Origin: an uncultured cyanobacterium
Lineage (GTDB): Bacteria > Cyanobacteriota > Cyanobacteriia > PCC-6307 > Cyanobiaceae
Length of the DNA: 64,000 nt
Assembly: GCA_903917565.1 (NCBI GenBank)
Contig: CAIXBB010000005.1
Location: 1-64,000, forward strand
Reading direction: 5' to 3'
Below, piece after piece: positions 57,282-64,000 of this stretch. Position numbers and translations under genes: made by a program. How positions within the stretch are numbered: the first letter of the stretch is position 1; each line of letters starts with the position of its first letter. The notes below the pieces were generated by a model that saw only the letters and a program-made list of their open reading frames with translations, had not been told where the DNA came from and did not search any database.

Positions 57282-58607
57282 CTAGAGGGCGCCGGCGGCC
57301 GTGCGGTCGATCACTCCCCCCAGATGGGCGGTGAGGTTCAGGGCGGTCACCACCGGCGGTGCCGTCGCCCCCCGGGGGTAGTCGACCACGGTGACACCGC
57401 CGTTCCCCTGCTTCACGGTCCAGATGTCGGCGGGGGAGAGGCCGAGCAAGGCGCAGAGGATGGTCTTGTTGACCGCATCATGGGCGACCACCAGAGCCGT
57501 CTCCTGCGGACCCAGTCCGGCGGCGATGCGGTTCCAGGCCGCCAGGGACCGGGCCCAGACCTCACCGATGGTCTCGCCCTCGGGCATCTGCACCGTTTCG
57601 GGGCTGCGTTTCCAGGCGGCCAGGAGATCGGGCCAGCCGGCGGCGATCTCGCTCTCCAGCCGGCCCTCCCAGAGGCCATGGCCGATCTCCCGAAGCCCCC
57701 GGGTGGTGGTCAGGGGCACGCCGGGATGGGAGGCCAGGATCACCTCGGCGGTGCGCAGCGGGCGGGCCATGTCGCTGCTGTAGGCCCGCTGCAACGGGAT
57801 CGGGGCGAGAAAGGCCCGCGCCGCCTCGGCCTGGGCCAGGCCATGGGCATTGAGTGGAATGTCGATCTGGCCCTGGAAACGGCCCTCCCGGTTCCAGTCG
57901 GTCTCGCCGTGGCGCACCAGCAGCAACCGGCAGCCCGCACCGGCCGGCGGCAGGGGGGCACCCAGGTGGGAGGTGCCGTTGAGGGACTCCAGCTGCACCG
58001 AGGGGCGGCCCTCCTCCCCGTGAGCCAGGTTGAGCACCGAAATCGAGGCGTTGTCGAGTCGAAGGCGCAGGAAACCACTGGCCGGCAACCCGAGCAGGTG
58101 CAGCACCAGGCAGCGCAGGATGGCGTTGTGGGCCACCACGAGCACGGTGTCGTCGTCCCCATGGCGTGCCAGCAGCCGATCGGCGAAGCGGCCCGCCTGC
58201 GCCAGCAGTTCGGGTACCGGGAGAAAACGGCTGCCGTCGGGGCGCTGCAGCTCCATGGTCTCGGGGGCTTCGCGCCAGCGACGCTCCTGCTCCGGATCCA
58301 GAGCCCGCACCTCGCTGCGCAGCAGGCCGCTCCAGGGAGCCAGATCGATCTCCAGCAGGTCGTCGTCGTAGCGGGGGGGCAGCGGGCTGCCATGGCTGGC
58401 CAGCAGGGCCGCCGCCGTGGCGCTGGCCCGCTGCAGCGGCGAGCTGTAGACGGCCTGAAACGCCAGTTCCGCCAGGGCCTCTCCCGTACGACGGGCCTGG
58501 AGCTGCCCTTCCTCGGTGAGGTTGGAGAGGTCATCACGTCCCTGGATGCGGTGCTCCAGGTTGAAGCTGCTCAGCCCATGGCGGACCAGCACGATGCGAA
58601 GGGGCAA
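57282..58607 (-). CDS. Tandem histidine phosphatase (phosphoglycerate-mutase-like)
   Basis: A 441-residue protein with two histidine-phosphatase domains. Domain 1 has Arg9-His10-Gly11, SSPLQRASATA, DLLEIDLAPW and VVAHNAIL. Domain 2 (from about residue 228) has LVRHGETDWNREGRFQGQIDIPLN, YSSDMARPLRTAE, LREIGHGLWEGR and VVAHDAVN, so both appear to keep the catalytic residues. Similar tandem proteins of photosynthetic organisms include 2-carboxyarabinitol-1-phosphate phosphatase-like enzymes, which relieve RuBisCO inhibition; the substrate here is not known. It sits upstream of the dihydroorotase-like gene on the same strand. Confidence 0.87.
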   Translation of the reverse strand: MPLRIVLVRHGLSSFNLEHRIQGRDDLSNLTEEGQLQARRTGEALAELAFQAVYSSPLQRASATAAALLASHGSPLPPRYDDDLLEIDLAPWSGLLRSEVRALDPEQERRWREAPETMELQRPDGSRFLPVPELLAQAGRFADRLLARHGDDDTVLVVAHNAILRCLVLHLLGLPASGFLRLRLDNASISVLNLAHGEEGRPSVQLESLNGTSHLGAPLPPAGAGCRLLLVRHGETDWNREGRFQGQIDIPLNAHGLAQAEAARAFLAPIPLQRAYSSDMARPLRTAEVILASHPGVPLTTTRGLREIGHGLWEGRLESEIAAGWPDLLAAWKRSPETVQMPEGETIGEVWARSLAAWNRIAAGLGPQETALVVAHDAVNKTILCALLGLSPADIWTVKQGNGGVTVVDYPRGATAPPVVTALNLTAHLGGVIDRTAAGAL

Positions 58608-58691
58608 GGTGCTTGTGGCGCAGGCCCAGCCATCGTATGGGAGCGGCCAGAGGCCAGGCGCAGGGGAGAATCAGCTCCCATTACCGCCCAG

Positions 58692-60110
58692 GTGGTCCGG
58701 TTGAACGGAACCCCTTCCCGATCCGGACCTCCCGCCGCTCCACCGGGCTGGAAAGCCCTGCTGGCCCTGCTCAGCCTGGTCCTCTGCGCCCTGCTGTGGG
58801 TGGGGGGGCTGATCGACAGCCTGGAGCGGCCGTCGGTGGTGGATTCCCTCAGCCTGCGGCAGCTCGAACTGGGGGCCCTGGCAGCGGAGGCCGTCCCGCA
58901 GGGCCTCCGGCCGGTCCTCACCGGGGAGGCCCCACGCCAGGACCTGAGGGAGGAACTGAGGCGGCAGATGGAGGCCTCCGAGGACCCCCCGCTGGCCCTT
59001 CGTCGCCTTGAACTCGCCCTGCTGGAACGCTCCGAAGCGGCCCCTGCCGCGTTGATGGATGACACGGGTCTGGGGCAACTGGCGACCCAGGTGGAGGCCG
59101 TGCGGCGTCCCCTGATCGAAGCGCTGCTCGACGGACGGCCCGTGGACGCGCAGCGGCGGCGGCAACTGCTCGCCCCCTGGTCGGCGCCCCAGATGGTGCA
59201 GCAACTGGTCTGCGAACAGCTGCCCGGGGACCCAGGGGCCTGCCCGGCGGAGGAGCGTTCCCTGCGGCTGCTGCTGACGCTCCTGGCGGTGACCACCCTG
59301 CCGGCGCTCTTTCTGCTGCTGGGGGTTGCCCTGCTGCTGCGGCAGGGCTGGATGGCCTGGCGTCAACGGCTTCCCGCCGCGCCGCCGCTGCTGGGTCCGC
59401 CCCTGAGCCCCGTCGACGTGACCCTGGTGATCGCCGGCGGTTTCGTGGTGATCGGCGAAGTCGTTGTGCCCATGGTGGTGCAGCCACCGCTCCAGATCGC
59501 CCTGCAGCGCCTGGCCGCACCGAGGGCCCTCAGCCAGGGCCTCGAGGTGCTGGTGCTCTACGCGGCCCTGATGACCGTGCCGCTGCTGCTGCTGGCCCTG
59601 ATGCTGCCGCGACGGACCCCGAGGCCTGCGGGGGGCTGGCTGCAGTGGAAGTGGTGGCCGGTCCGGTCCGCCGTCAGTGGCGCCCTGGTCAGCCTGTTGA
59701 TGGTGCTGCCGGTGGTGACCGCCTCCAGCTGGGTCATCGACCGGATCTGGAGCGACCCCGGGGGGAGCAATCCGCTGCTGGAACTCGTGCTGACCAGCGC
59801 CGATCCCCTGGCGCTCACCTGTTTCGCCTTGACCGCCCTCGTGGTGGCCCCCCTGTTCGAGGAGCTTCTCTTCCGGGGAGTGCTGCTGCCGGTGGCGGGT
59901 CAGAGGCTCGGGGGCGCAGGGGCCGTGATCCTCAGTGCGGCCATGTTCGCGATCGCCCACCTGAGCCTGGCGGAGCTGGCTCCGCTGTTCGTGCTCGGGC
60001 TCGGCCTCGGCTGGCTGCGGTGGCGCAGTGGCCGCCTGGGCAGCGCCGTGATGATGCATGCCCTCTGGAACGGGCTGACCTTCATGAATCTCCTCTTTCT
60101 CGCCGACTGA
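58692..60110 (+). CDS. CPBP-family intramembrane protease
   Basis: The product is 472 residues from GTG 58692 (TTG 58701 gives 469). An N-terminal membrane helix and a helical extramembrane region of about 160 residues precede a polytopic domain. Catalytic motifs are Glu390-Glu391-x3-Arg395 (EELLFRG), FxxxH with His423 (FAIAHL) and His456-x3-Asn460 near the end. CPBP proteins process prenylated or other membrane substrates; the long N-terminal region is cyanobacterial in style. It diverges from the tandem phosphatase gene. Confidence 0.87.
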   Translation: MVRLNGTPSRSGPPAAPPGWKALLALLSLVLCALLWVGGLIDSLERPSVVDSLSLRQLELGALAAEAVPQGLRPVLTGEAPRQDLREELRRQMEASEDPPLALRRLELALLERSEAAPAALMDDTGLGQLATQVEAVRRPLIEALLDGRPVDAQRRRQLLAPWSAPQMVQQLVCEQLPGDPGACPAEERSLRLLLTLLAVTTLPALFLLLGVALLLRQGWMAWRQRLPAAPPLLGPPLSPVDVTLVIAGGFVVIGEVVVPMVVQPPLQIALQRLAAPRALSQGLEVLVLYAALMTVPLLLLALMLPRRTPRPAGGWLQWKWWPVRSAVSGALVSLLMVLPVVTASSWVIDRIWSDPGGSNPLLELVLTSADPLALTCFALTALVVAPLFEELLFRGVLLPVAGQRLGGAGAVILSAAMFAIAHLSLAELAPLFVLGLGLGWLRWRSGRLGSAVMMHALWNGLTFMNLLFLAD

Positions 60111-60122
60111 CACCGCTTGCTG

Positions 60123-60139
60123 CCACCCCCCGGGGGTGG
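60123..60139 (+). promoter_or_regulatory. GC palindrome at the start of the bitopic protein gene
   Basis: CCACCCCC and GGGGGTGG form an inverted repeat with one extra C between them, 60123-60139. It lies 13 bases after the CPBP gene stop and covers the GTG 60136 start. No T-run follows. It could terminate transcription or hide the ribosome site. Confidence 0.4.
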
Positions 60140-60609
60140 TTCACTTGCGAAGTGCCTTACCAGGTCCCTTGGCCGCCTCCCCCTCCCAACGCAGCCAGAA
60201 CCCCCTGCCAAGACTGAGGCCCCTCCATCTGATCGAGGGATCGCTTTCGGCGCGCAAGATCGAACGTCAGGCTCCCTGGCTGGCCGGACTGCATCGGATC
60301 AGCAGCGGCGCCCTGGTGGGACTGGGACTTTCCATGCTGGGCCTGAGCGCCCTCACCCTCCACTGGCAGAACCAGTGGGCCCAGAGTTTCGCCCAGTTGC
60401 AGGCCTCCAAGACCCTGGAGCACCGCATGCAGGAGTCCTCCGCCCTGCTTGAGCAGCACCACCTCAGCCTGGTCCGGCGGCCCGGGCTGCTGGAGCCGAC
60501 CAGCAGCGAAAAACTCATCCAGCTTCCCGAGCCCCGCAGCAGTCTTTCCCGGGCGTCCCTGCCCCTTCTTGCCGGCTTCCAGTTGCGCGCCATTCCGGCC
60601 GGCTATTGA
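60136..60609 (+). CDS. Bitopic protein upstream of ftsI
   Basis: A 157-residue frame with a short cytoplasmic N-terminus (basic), one membrane helix (ISSGALVGLGLSMLGLSALTL, about 55-75) and a periplasmic coiled-coil-like segment (WAQSFAQLQASKTLEHRMQESSALLEQHHLSL), then a Pro/Ser-rich tail. This is the layout of FtsL, whose gene lies just before ftsI in many bacteria, but no motif proves identity. The true start is uncertain: GTG 60136 falls in a palindrome, TTG 60145 is an alternative. It ends with a TGATG overlap with ftsI. Confidence 0.6.
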   Translation: MVHLRSALPGPLAASPSQRSQNPLPRLRPLHLIEGSLSARKIERQAPWLAGLHRISSGALVGLGLSMLGLSALTLHWQNQWAQSFAQLQASKTLEHRMQESSALLEQHHLSLVRRPGLLEPTSSEKLIQLPEPRSSLSRASLPLLAGFQLRAIPAGY

Positions 60610-62465
60610 TGCCTTCCCCGTTCCGTTCGAGGTCCGGCGAGTCCAGCGGCGAGGCCCCCTCCGTCAAGGGCAGTGGGCGCCGGGCCAAGGGAACGGCGAC
60701 GCGGCGGGTGGTGGAGATCCAGCCGATCCCCGCAGGTCGGATGCTGGCTGTCTACCTCCTGCTCTGCGCGGCCCTTGTCGGACTGGCTGGACGACTGGCC
60801 TGGCTGCAGGTGGTGCAGGCCCCGGCGCTCCAGGCCAGGGCCAGGGCCATCCAGACCCACTCGATCACCCCCATCGGCAAACGGCGCACCATCGTCGACC
60901 GGATGGGCCGGCTGGTGGCCCTCGACGAAGAGCGCTTCACCCTCTGGGCCCATCCTCGCTACTTCAACCTGCCTGGTGACGAACCCCAGCGGATCCGGCC
61001 ACCCGCCGACGTCGTCAGGGAGTTGTCGAAGGTGCTCGCCCGGTCGCCAGGCGAGCTGCTGCAGACCATCGGCAGCCGCCGCAGCGGCGTCAAGCTTGCC
61101 ACCGGTCTGGATCCGGAAACGGCCCATCGGGTGCGGGAGCTCGGCATCAGCGGCATCGATCTGGAGGCCTACCCGCAGCGGGTCTACCCCCAGGGTCAGC
61201 TGTTCGCCAACGTGGTGGGCTTCCTCAACCTGGAGCGGGTCGCCCAGGCGGGCCTGGAACAGAGTCGCGACCGGGATCTGCGCCGCCAGGAGGTGACGAT
61301 GTCCATGCGTCGTGGCGCGGACGGCACCCCCCTGCCTGACGGTCTCCAGGCCGGCGCCCTCTACGGAGACGACCTGCGGCTGCAGCTCACCCTCGATGCC
61401 CGCCTACAGCAGGTGGCCCAGCAGGCGCTGGGCAAGCAGGTGAAGCAGTGGAAGGCCAAGCAGGGCGCCGCCCTGGTGATGAATGTCCGCAACGGCGAAA
61501 TCCTGGCCCTCGCTTCCACCCCCAGCTACGACCCCAACAAATTCTGGAACTACAACCCCGGCCTGTTCCGCGAATGGTCGGTGCAGGATCTCTACGAGCC
61601 CGGGTCCACCTTCAAGCCCATCAATCTGGCCCTCGCCCTCCAGGAGAAGGCGATCCGCCCTGGTGACAAGGTGAACGACGTGGGGCAGCTGAGCATCGGT
61701 GGCTGGCCGATCTTCAACCATGACCGCCGTGCCAACGGCGTGATCGATTTCCCCACGGTGCTGCAGGTCTCCAGCAATGTCGGCATGGTGCAGGCCATGT
61801 CCCACGTCAAGCGGGATCGCTTCTGGCACTGGCTGCACGCCTTCGGAATCGACGAGATGCCTGATACGGATCTGCCCGGGGCGGTGGCCGGCCAGCTCAA
61901 GAGCCGCAGCGAATTCACTTCGGCTCCCATCGAGTCGGCGGTCGCCGCCTTCGGTCAGGGCTTCTCCCTGACCCCCCTCAAGCTCCTGCAGCTGCACGGG
62001 ATGCTCGCCAATGGCGGCCGGCTGGTGAGCCCCCACATCACCCGCGGCCTGCGTTCCGGGGATGCGCTGGCCAGCTCCACCCCAGCGTCGGGGGTGCAGT
62101 TGCTCGATCCGCCGGTCACGCGAACGGTCCTCGACTGGATGGAAACGGTGGTGCAGAACGGCTCCGGCAAGGGGATGAAGATCCCCGGGTATCGGATCGC
62201 CGGCAAGACGGGCACGGCCCAGAAGGCCCGCAACGGGGTGTACATCCCCGGTGCCAGGATCTGCAGCTTCGTGGCGATCCTGCCGGCGGACGATCCCGGC
62301 TACGTGGTGCTGGTCGTGGTGGACGAACCCCAGGGCGGCAGTGCCTACGGCTCCACCGTGGCCCTGCCGGTGGCCCGCCAGATCGCCGAAGCCCTGCTGG
62401 TGATCGAGAAGGTGCCCCCCAGCAAACCGATCGTCAAAGCAAACAGGGCCGCCACTCCTTCCTGA
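60609..62465 (+). CDS. ftsI: Peptidoglycan transpeptidase FtsI/PBP2
   Basis: A 618-residue class B penicillin-binding protein for septal peptidoglycan cross-linking. One membrane helix (residues about 47-68) is followed by the dimerisation region and transpeptidase domain with Ser333-Thr-Phe-Lys336 (SxxK), Ser388-Ser-Asn390 (SxN) and Lys533-Thr-Gly535 (KTG). The ATG at 60609 overlaps the stop of the preceding bitopic gene, indicating translational coupling. Length and order fit cyanobacterial FtsI. Confidence 0.95.
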   Translation: MPSPFRSRSGESSGEAPSVKGSGRRAKGTATRRVVEIQPIPAGRMLAVYLLLCAALVGLAGRLAWLQVVQAPALQARARAIQTHSITPIGKRRTIVDRMGRLVALDEERFTLWAHPRYFNLPGDEPQRIRPPADVVRELSKVLARSPGELLQTIGSRRSGVKLATGLDPETAHRVRELGISGIDLEAYPQRVYPQGQLFANVVGFLNLERVAQAGLEQSRDRDLRRQEVTMSMRRGADGTPLPDGLQAGALYGDDLRLQLTLDARLQQVAQQALGKQVKQWKAKQGAALVMNVRNGEILALASTPSYDPNKFWNYNPGLFREWSVQDLYEPGSTFKPINLALALQEKAIRPGDKVNDVGQLSIGGWPIFNHDRRANGVIDFPTVLQVSSNVGMVQAMSHVKRDRFWHWLHAFGIDEMPDTDLPGAVAGQLKSRSEFTSAPIESAVAAFGQGFSLTPLKLLQLHGMLANGGRLVSPHITRGLRSGDALASSTPASGVQLLDPPVTRTVLDWMETVVQNGSGKGMKIPGYRIAGKTGTAQKARNGVYIPGARICSFVAILPADDPGYVVLVVVDEPQGGSAYGSTVALPVARQIAEALLVIEKVPPSKPIVKANRAATPS

Positions 62466-62577
62466 ATCCGCCGCCTGAATCGGACCCTGTCCTCATTCCC
62501 ACAACCCCGGTGCCTTCCCGTGGGCGGCCGTGGCTAGCGTCCTCACCAGAAGACATCGCGCCCGACACCGTTCCACG

Positions 62578-63747
62578 ATGGCCAACCTTCTCGAACAACT
62601 GGCCGCCATGACCGTGGTCGTGGCCGACACCGGCGACATTGAGGCGATTCGCCAGTTCACGCCGCGGGATGCCACCACCAACCCGTCCCTGATCCTGGCC
62701 GCAGCCCAGATTCCGGCTTATCAGGAGCTGATCGACCGCTCCCTGCGCGAATCCCGTGGGGTGATCGGCGGCGAGGCCCCGGCCGAGGAGGTGGTGCGGG
62801 AGGCCCTCGACGAGATCAGCGTCACCTTCGGCAAGGAGATCCTCAAGATCGTCCCGGGCCGGGTCTCCACGGAGGTGGATGCTCGCCTCAGCTACGACAC
62901 CGAGGCCACCATCACCAAGGCCCGCAAGCTGATCGGCCTCTACGCCCAGGCGGGGATCGGGACCGACCGGGTGCTGATCAAGATCGCCTCCACCTGGGAG
63001 GGCATCAAGGCGGCGGAGGTTCTCGAACGCGAAGGGATCCACTGCAACCTCACCCTGCTGTTCGGCTTCGCCCAGGCCGTGGCCTGCGCCGAGGCGGGCA
63101 TCACCCTGATCTCCCCCTTCGTGGGGCGCATCCTCGACTGGTACAAGAAATCCACGGGTCGCGAGAGTTACCCAGGGGCGGAGGATCCCGGTGTGCTCTC
63201 GGTCACACGGATCTTCAACTACTTCAAGACCCACGGCTATGGCACCGAGGTGATGGGGGCCAGCTTCCGCAACCTCGACGAGATCGTCGAGCTGGCAGGC
63301 TGCGACCTGCTGACCATCTCGCCGACCCTGATGGACCAGCTGCGTCAGAGCGAGGAGCATCTGGAACGGCGCCTTGATGCCGCCCATCCGGGCGCGAGCG
63401 AGGCCAGGATCCACCTCGACGAGGCCGCCTTCCGGACGATGATGGAGTCCGACCCCATGGCCAGCGAGAAGCTCGATGAGGGCATCCGCGGCTTCTCCAA
63501 AGCCATCGAAACCCTGGAAGGCCAGCTGGCCCACAGACTCGCGGTGATCGAGGGCGGGGCCGCCTTCACCCACGCAGTGCATGAGATCTTCCTGCTCAAC
63601 GACCTGGACGGTGACGGCTGCATCACCCGCGAGGAATGGCTCGGCAGCGATGCCGTCTTCGATGCCCTCGACACCGACAACGACGGTCGTCTGGCTCCGG
63701 AGGATGTGCGCGGCGGCCTGGGGGCTCCGCTGGCGATCAGCCGCTGA
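62578..63747 (+). CDS. tal: Transaldolase with C-terminal EF-hand pair
   Basis: A 389-residue protein. Residues 1-330 form transaldolase, moving a dihydroxyacetone unit in the pentose phosphate pathway, with the Schiff-base Lys135 ([10 protein letters not shown]) and [10 protein letters not shown] near the start. The C-terminus holds two canonical calcium loops, [12 protein letters not shown] (342-353) and [12 protein letters not shown] (365-376), forming an EF-hand pair. I recall this fusion from other picocyanobacteria. It suggests that the enzyme responds to calcium or uses it for stability; the sequence does not show which. ATG 62578 fits the family's start. Confidence 0.93.
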   Translation: MANLLEQLAAMTVVVADTGDIEAIRQFTPRDATTNPSLILAAAQIPAYQELIDRSLRESRGVIGGEAPAEEVVREALDEISVTFGKEILKIVPGRVSTEVDARLSYDTEATITKARKLIGLYAQAGIGTDRVLIKIASTWEGIKAAEVLEREGIHCNLTLLFGFAQAVACAEAGITLISPFVGRILDWYKKSTGRESYPGAEDPGVLSVTRIFNYFKTHGYGTEVMGASFRNLDEIVELAGCDLLTISPTLMDQLRQSEEHLERRLDAAHPGASEARIHLDEAAFRTMMESDPMASEKLDEGIRGFSKAIETLEGQLAHRLAVIEGGAAFTHAVHEIFLLNDLDGDGCITREEWLGSDAVFDALDTDNDGRLAPEDVRGGLGAPLAISR

Positions 63748-63823
63748 ACTTCAGAACTCCGGCCCATTTCTTGATCAGATGTTCACCTTGATGGGCAAAG
63801 ATGGGGCCCCTCCCCGTTGACGA

Positions 63824-64000
63824 ATGGCTCACACCGTCCATGCCCTCGACACCATGCGCGCCCTCGCCGACAAAGGTGAGGTGAGGGATATCGAGGCCGG
63901 ATCCGTCATCTTCCAGGCCGGTGACGCCGGCGACTGCATGTTCGGTCTGCTGGAGGGAACGGTGCGCCTCAGCTGGAACGGTGATGCGGGCCAGGAGGAC
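63824..64000 (+). CDS. Cyclic-nucleotide-binding domain protein, N-terminal part
   Basis: The gene begins at ATG 63824 and runs off the window after 59 residues. The visible part (MAHTVHALDTMRAL...) includes VIFQAGDAGDCMFGLLEGTVRLSW, the beta-roll of the Crp/cNMP-binding fold. It may be a transcription factor of the Crp/Fnr type or a binding-only protein; the DNA-binding part would lie outside. It follows the transaldolase by 76 bases. Confidence 0.72.
   Translation, partial: MAHTVHALDTMRALADKGEVRDIEAGSVIFQAGDAGDCMFGLLEGTVRLSWNGDAGQED

Noticed and set aside
57273-58691. N-terminal extension of the CPBP protease frame
   Set aside because: The frame stays open upstream only because it is antisense to the tandem phosphatase; the real start is near 58692-58701.

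Overview
The window is high-GC, densely packed chromosomal DNA from a cyanobacterium, most likely a picocyanobacterium of the Cyanobium/Synechococcus group. The call rests on cytochrome c6 (petJ), the photosystem II assembly lipoprotein Psb27, a Ycf51-like protein, a CrtISO-like oxidoreductase, cyanobacterial families such as DUF1824, DUF2854 and DUF3153, and pairings I recall from that group (glgB beside hemE, proS-psb27-purA, rpoD divergent from priA). Genes are separated by few bases, and many overlap through ATGA/TTGA/GTGA junctions with GTG or TTG starts. I found no tRNA, rRNA, CRISPR array or prophage. The only mobile element is the right end of an IS3-family insertion sequence at the left edge.

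Layout: 1-139 IS3 end; 140-489 no gene; 490-7493 minus-strand run tamB > ROK kinase > proA > folB; 7538-11289 plus-strand run of Ycf51-like, DUF4332-like, secreted proteins and a CocE-type hydrolase; 11324-16282 glgB, hemE, an epimerase and petJ with a strong terminator; 16377-19761 two small proteins and clpB; 19766-22520 minus-strand run of fatty-acid desaturase, YjbQ, pterin carbinolamine dehydratase and a COQ4-family protein; 22630-28701 CrtISO-like, DUF2721, OsmC, an unknown protein, M32 carboxypeptidase, pyrophosphatase and L,D-transpeptidase; 28860-32464 a 56-residue protein, a CLC channel, hemC and DUF1824; 32461-37532 an envelope/glycan region (PAP2 phosphatase, GT39 transferase, a less GC-rich membrane protein, a GT2-GtrA fusion); 37610-41669 rpoD and priA diverging; 41678-50977 DUF3153, argB, DUF2854, ssb, cobK, cutA, an adenosine-kinase-like protein, purA, psb27 and proS; 51151-58607 a helix-turn-helix-like protein, methyltransferase, ferredoxin, ArsC/Spx-like protein, a large unknown membrane protein, lepB, a dihydroorotase-like protein and a tandem histidine phosphatase; 58692-64000 a CPBP membrane protease, a bitopic protein upstream of ftsI, ftsI, an EF-hand transaldolase and the start of a cyclic-nucleotide-binding protein.

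Most of this is housekeeping: tetrapyrrole synthesis (hemE, hemC, cobK), amino acid and purine synthesis, glycogen, cell wall and envelope, photosynthetic electron transport and protein quality control. I did not find a clearly new multi-gene defence or biosynthetic system. The points most worth a second look are a COQ4-family protein with an intact metal motif in an organism group that makes plastoquinone, a transaldolase with two EF-hands, a dihydroorotase homologue that has lost its metal ligands, a possible voltage-sensor-like membrane protein, a possible FtsL counterpart before ftsI, and the less GC-rich membrane protein among the glycosyltransferases.
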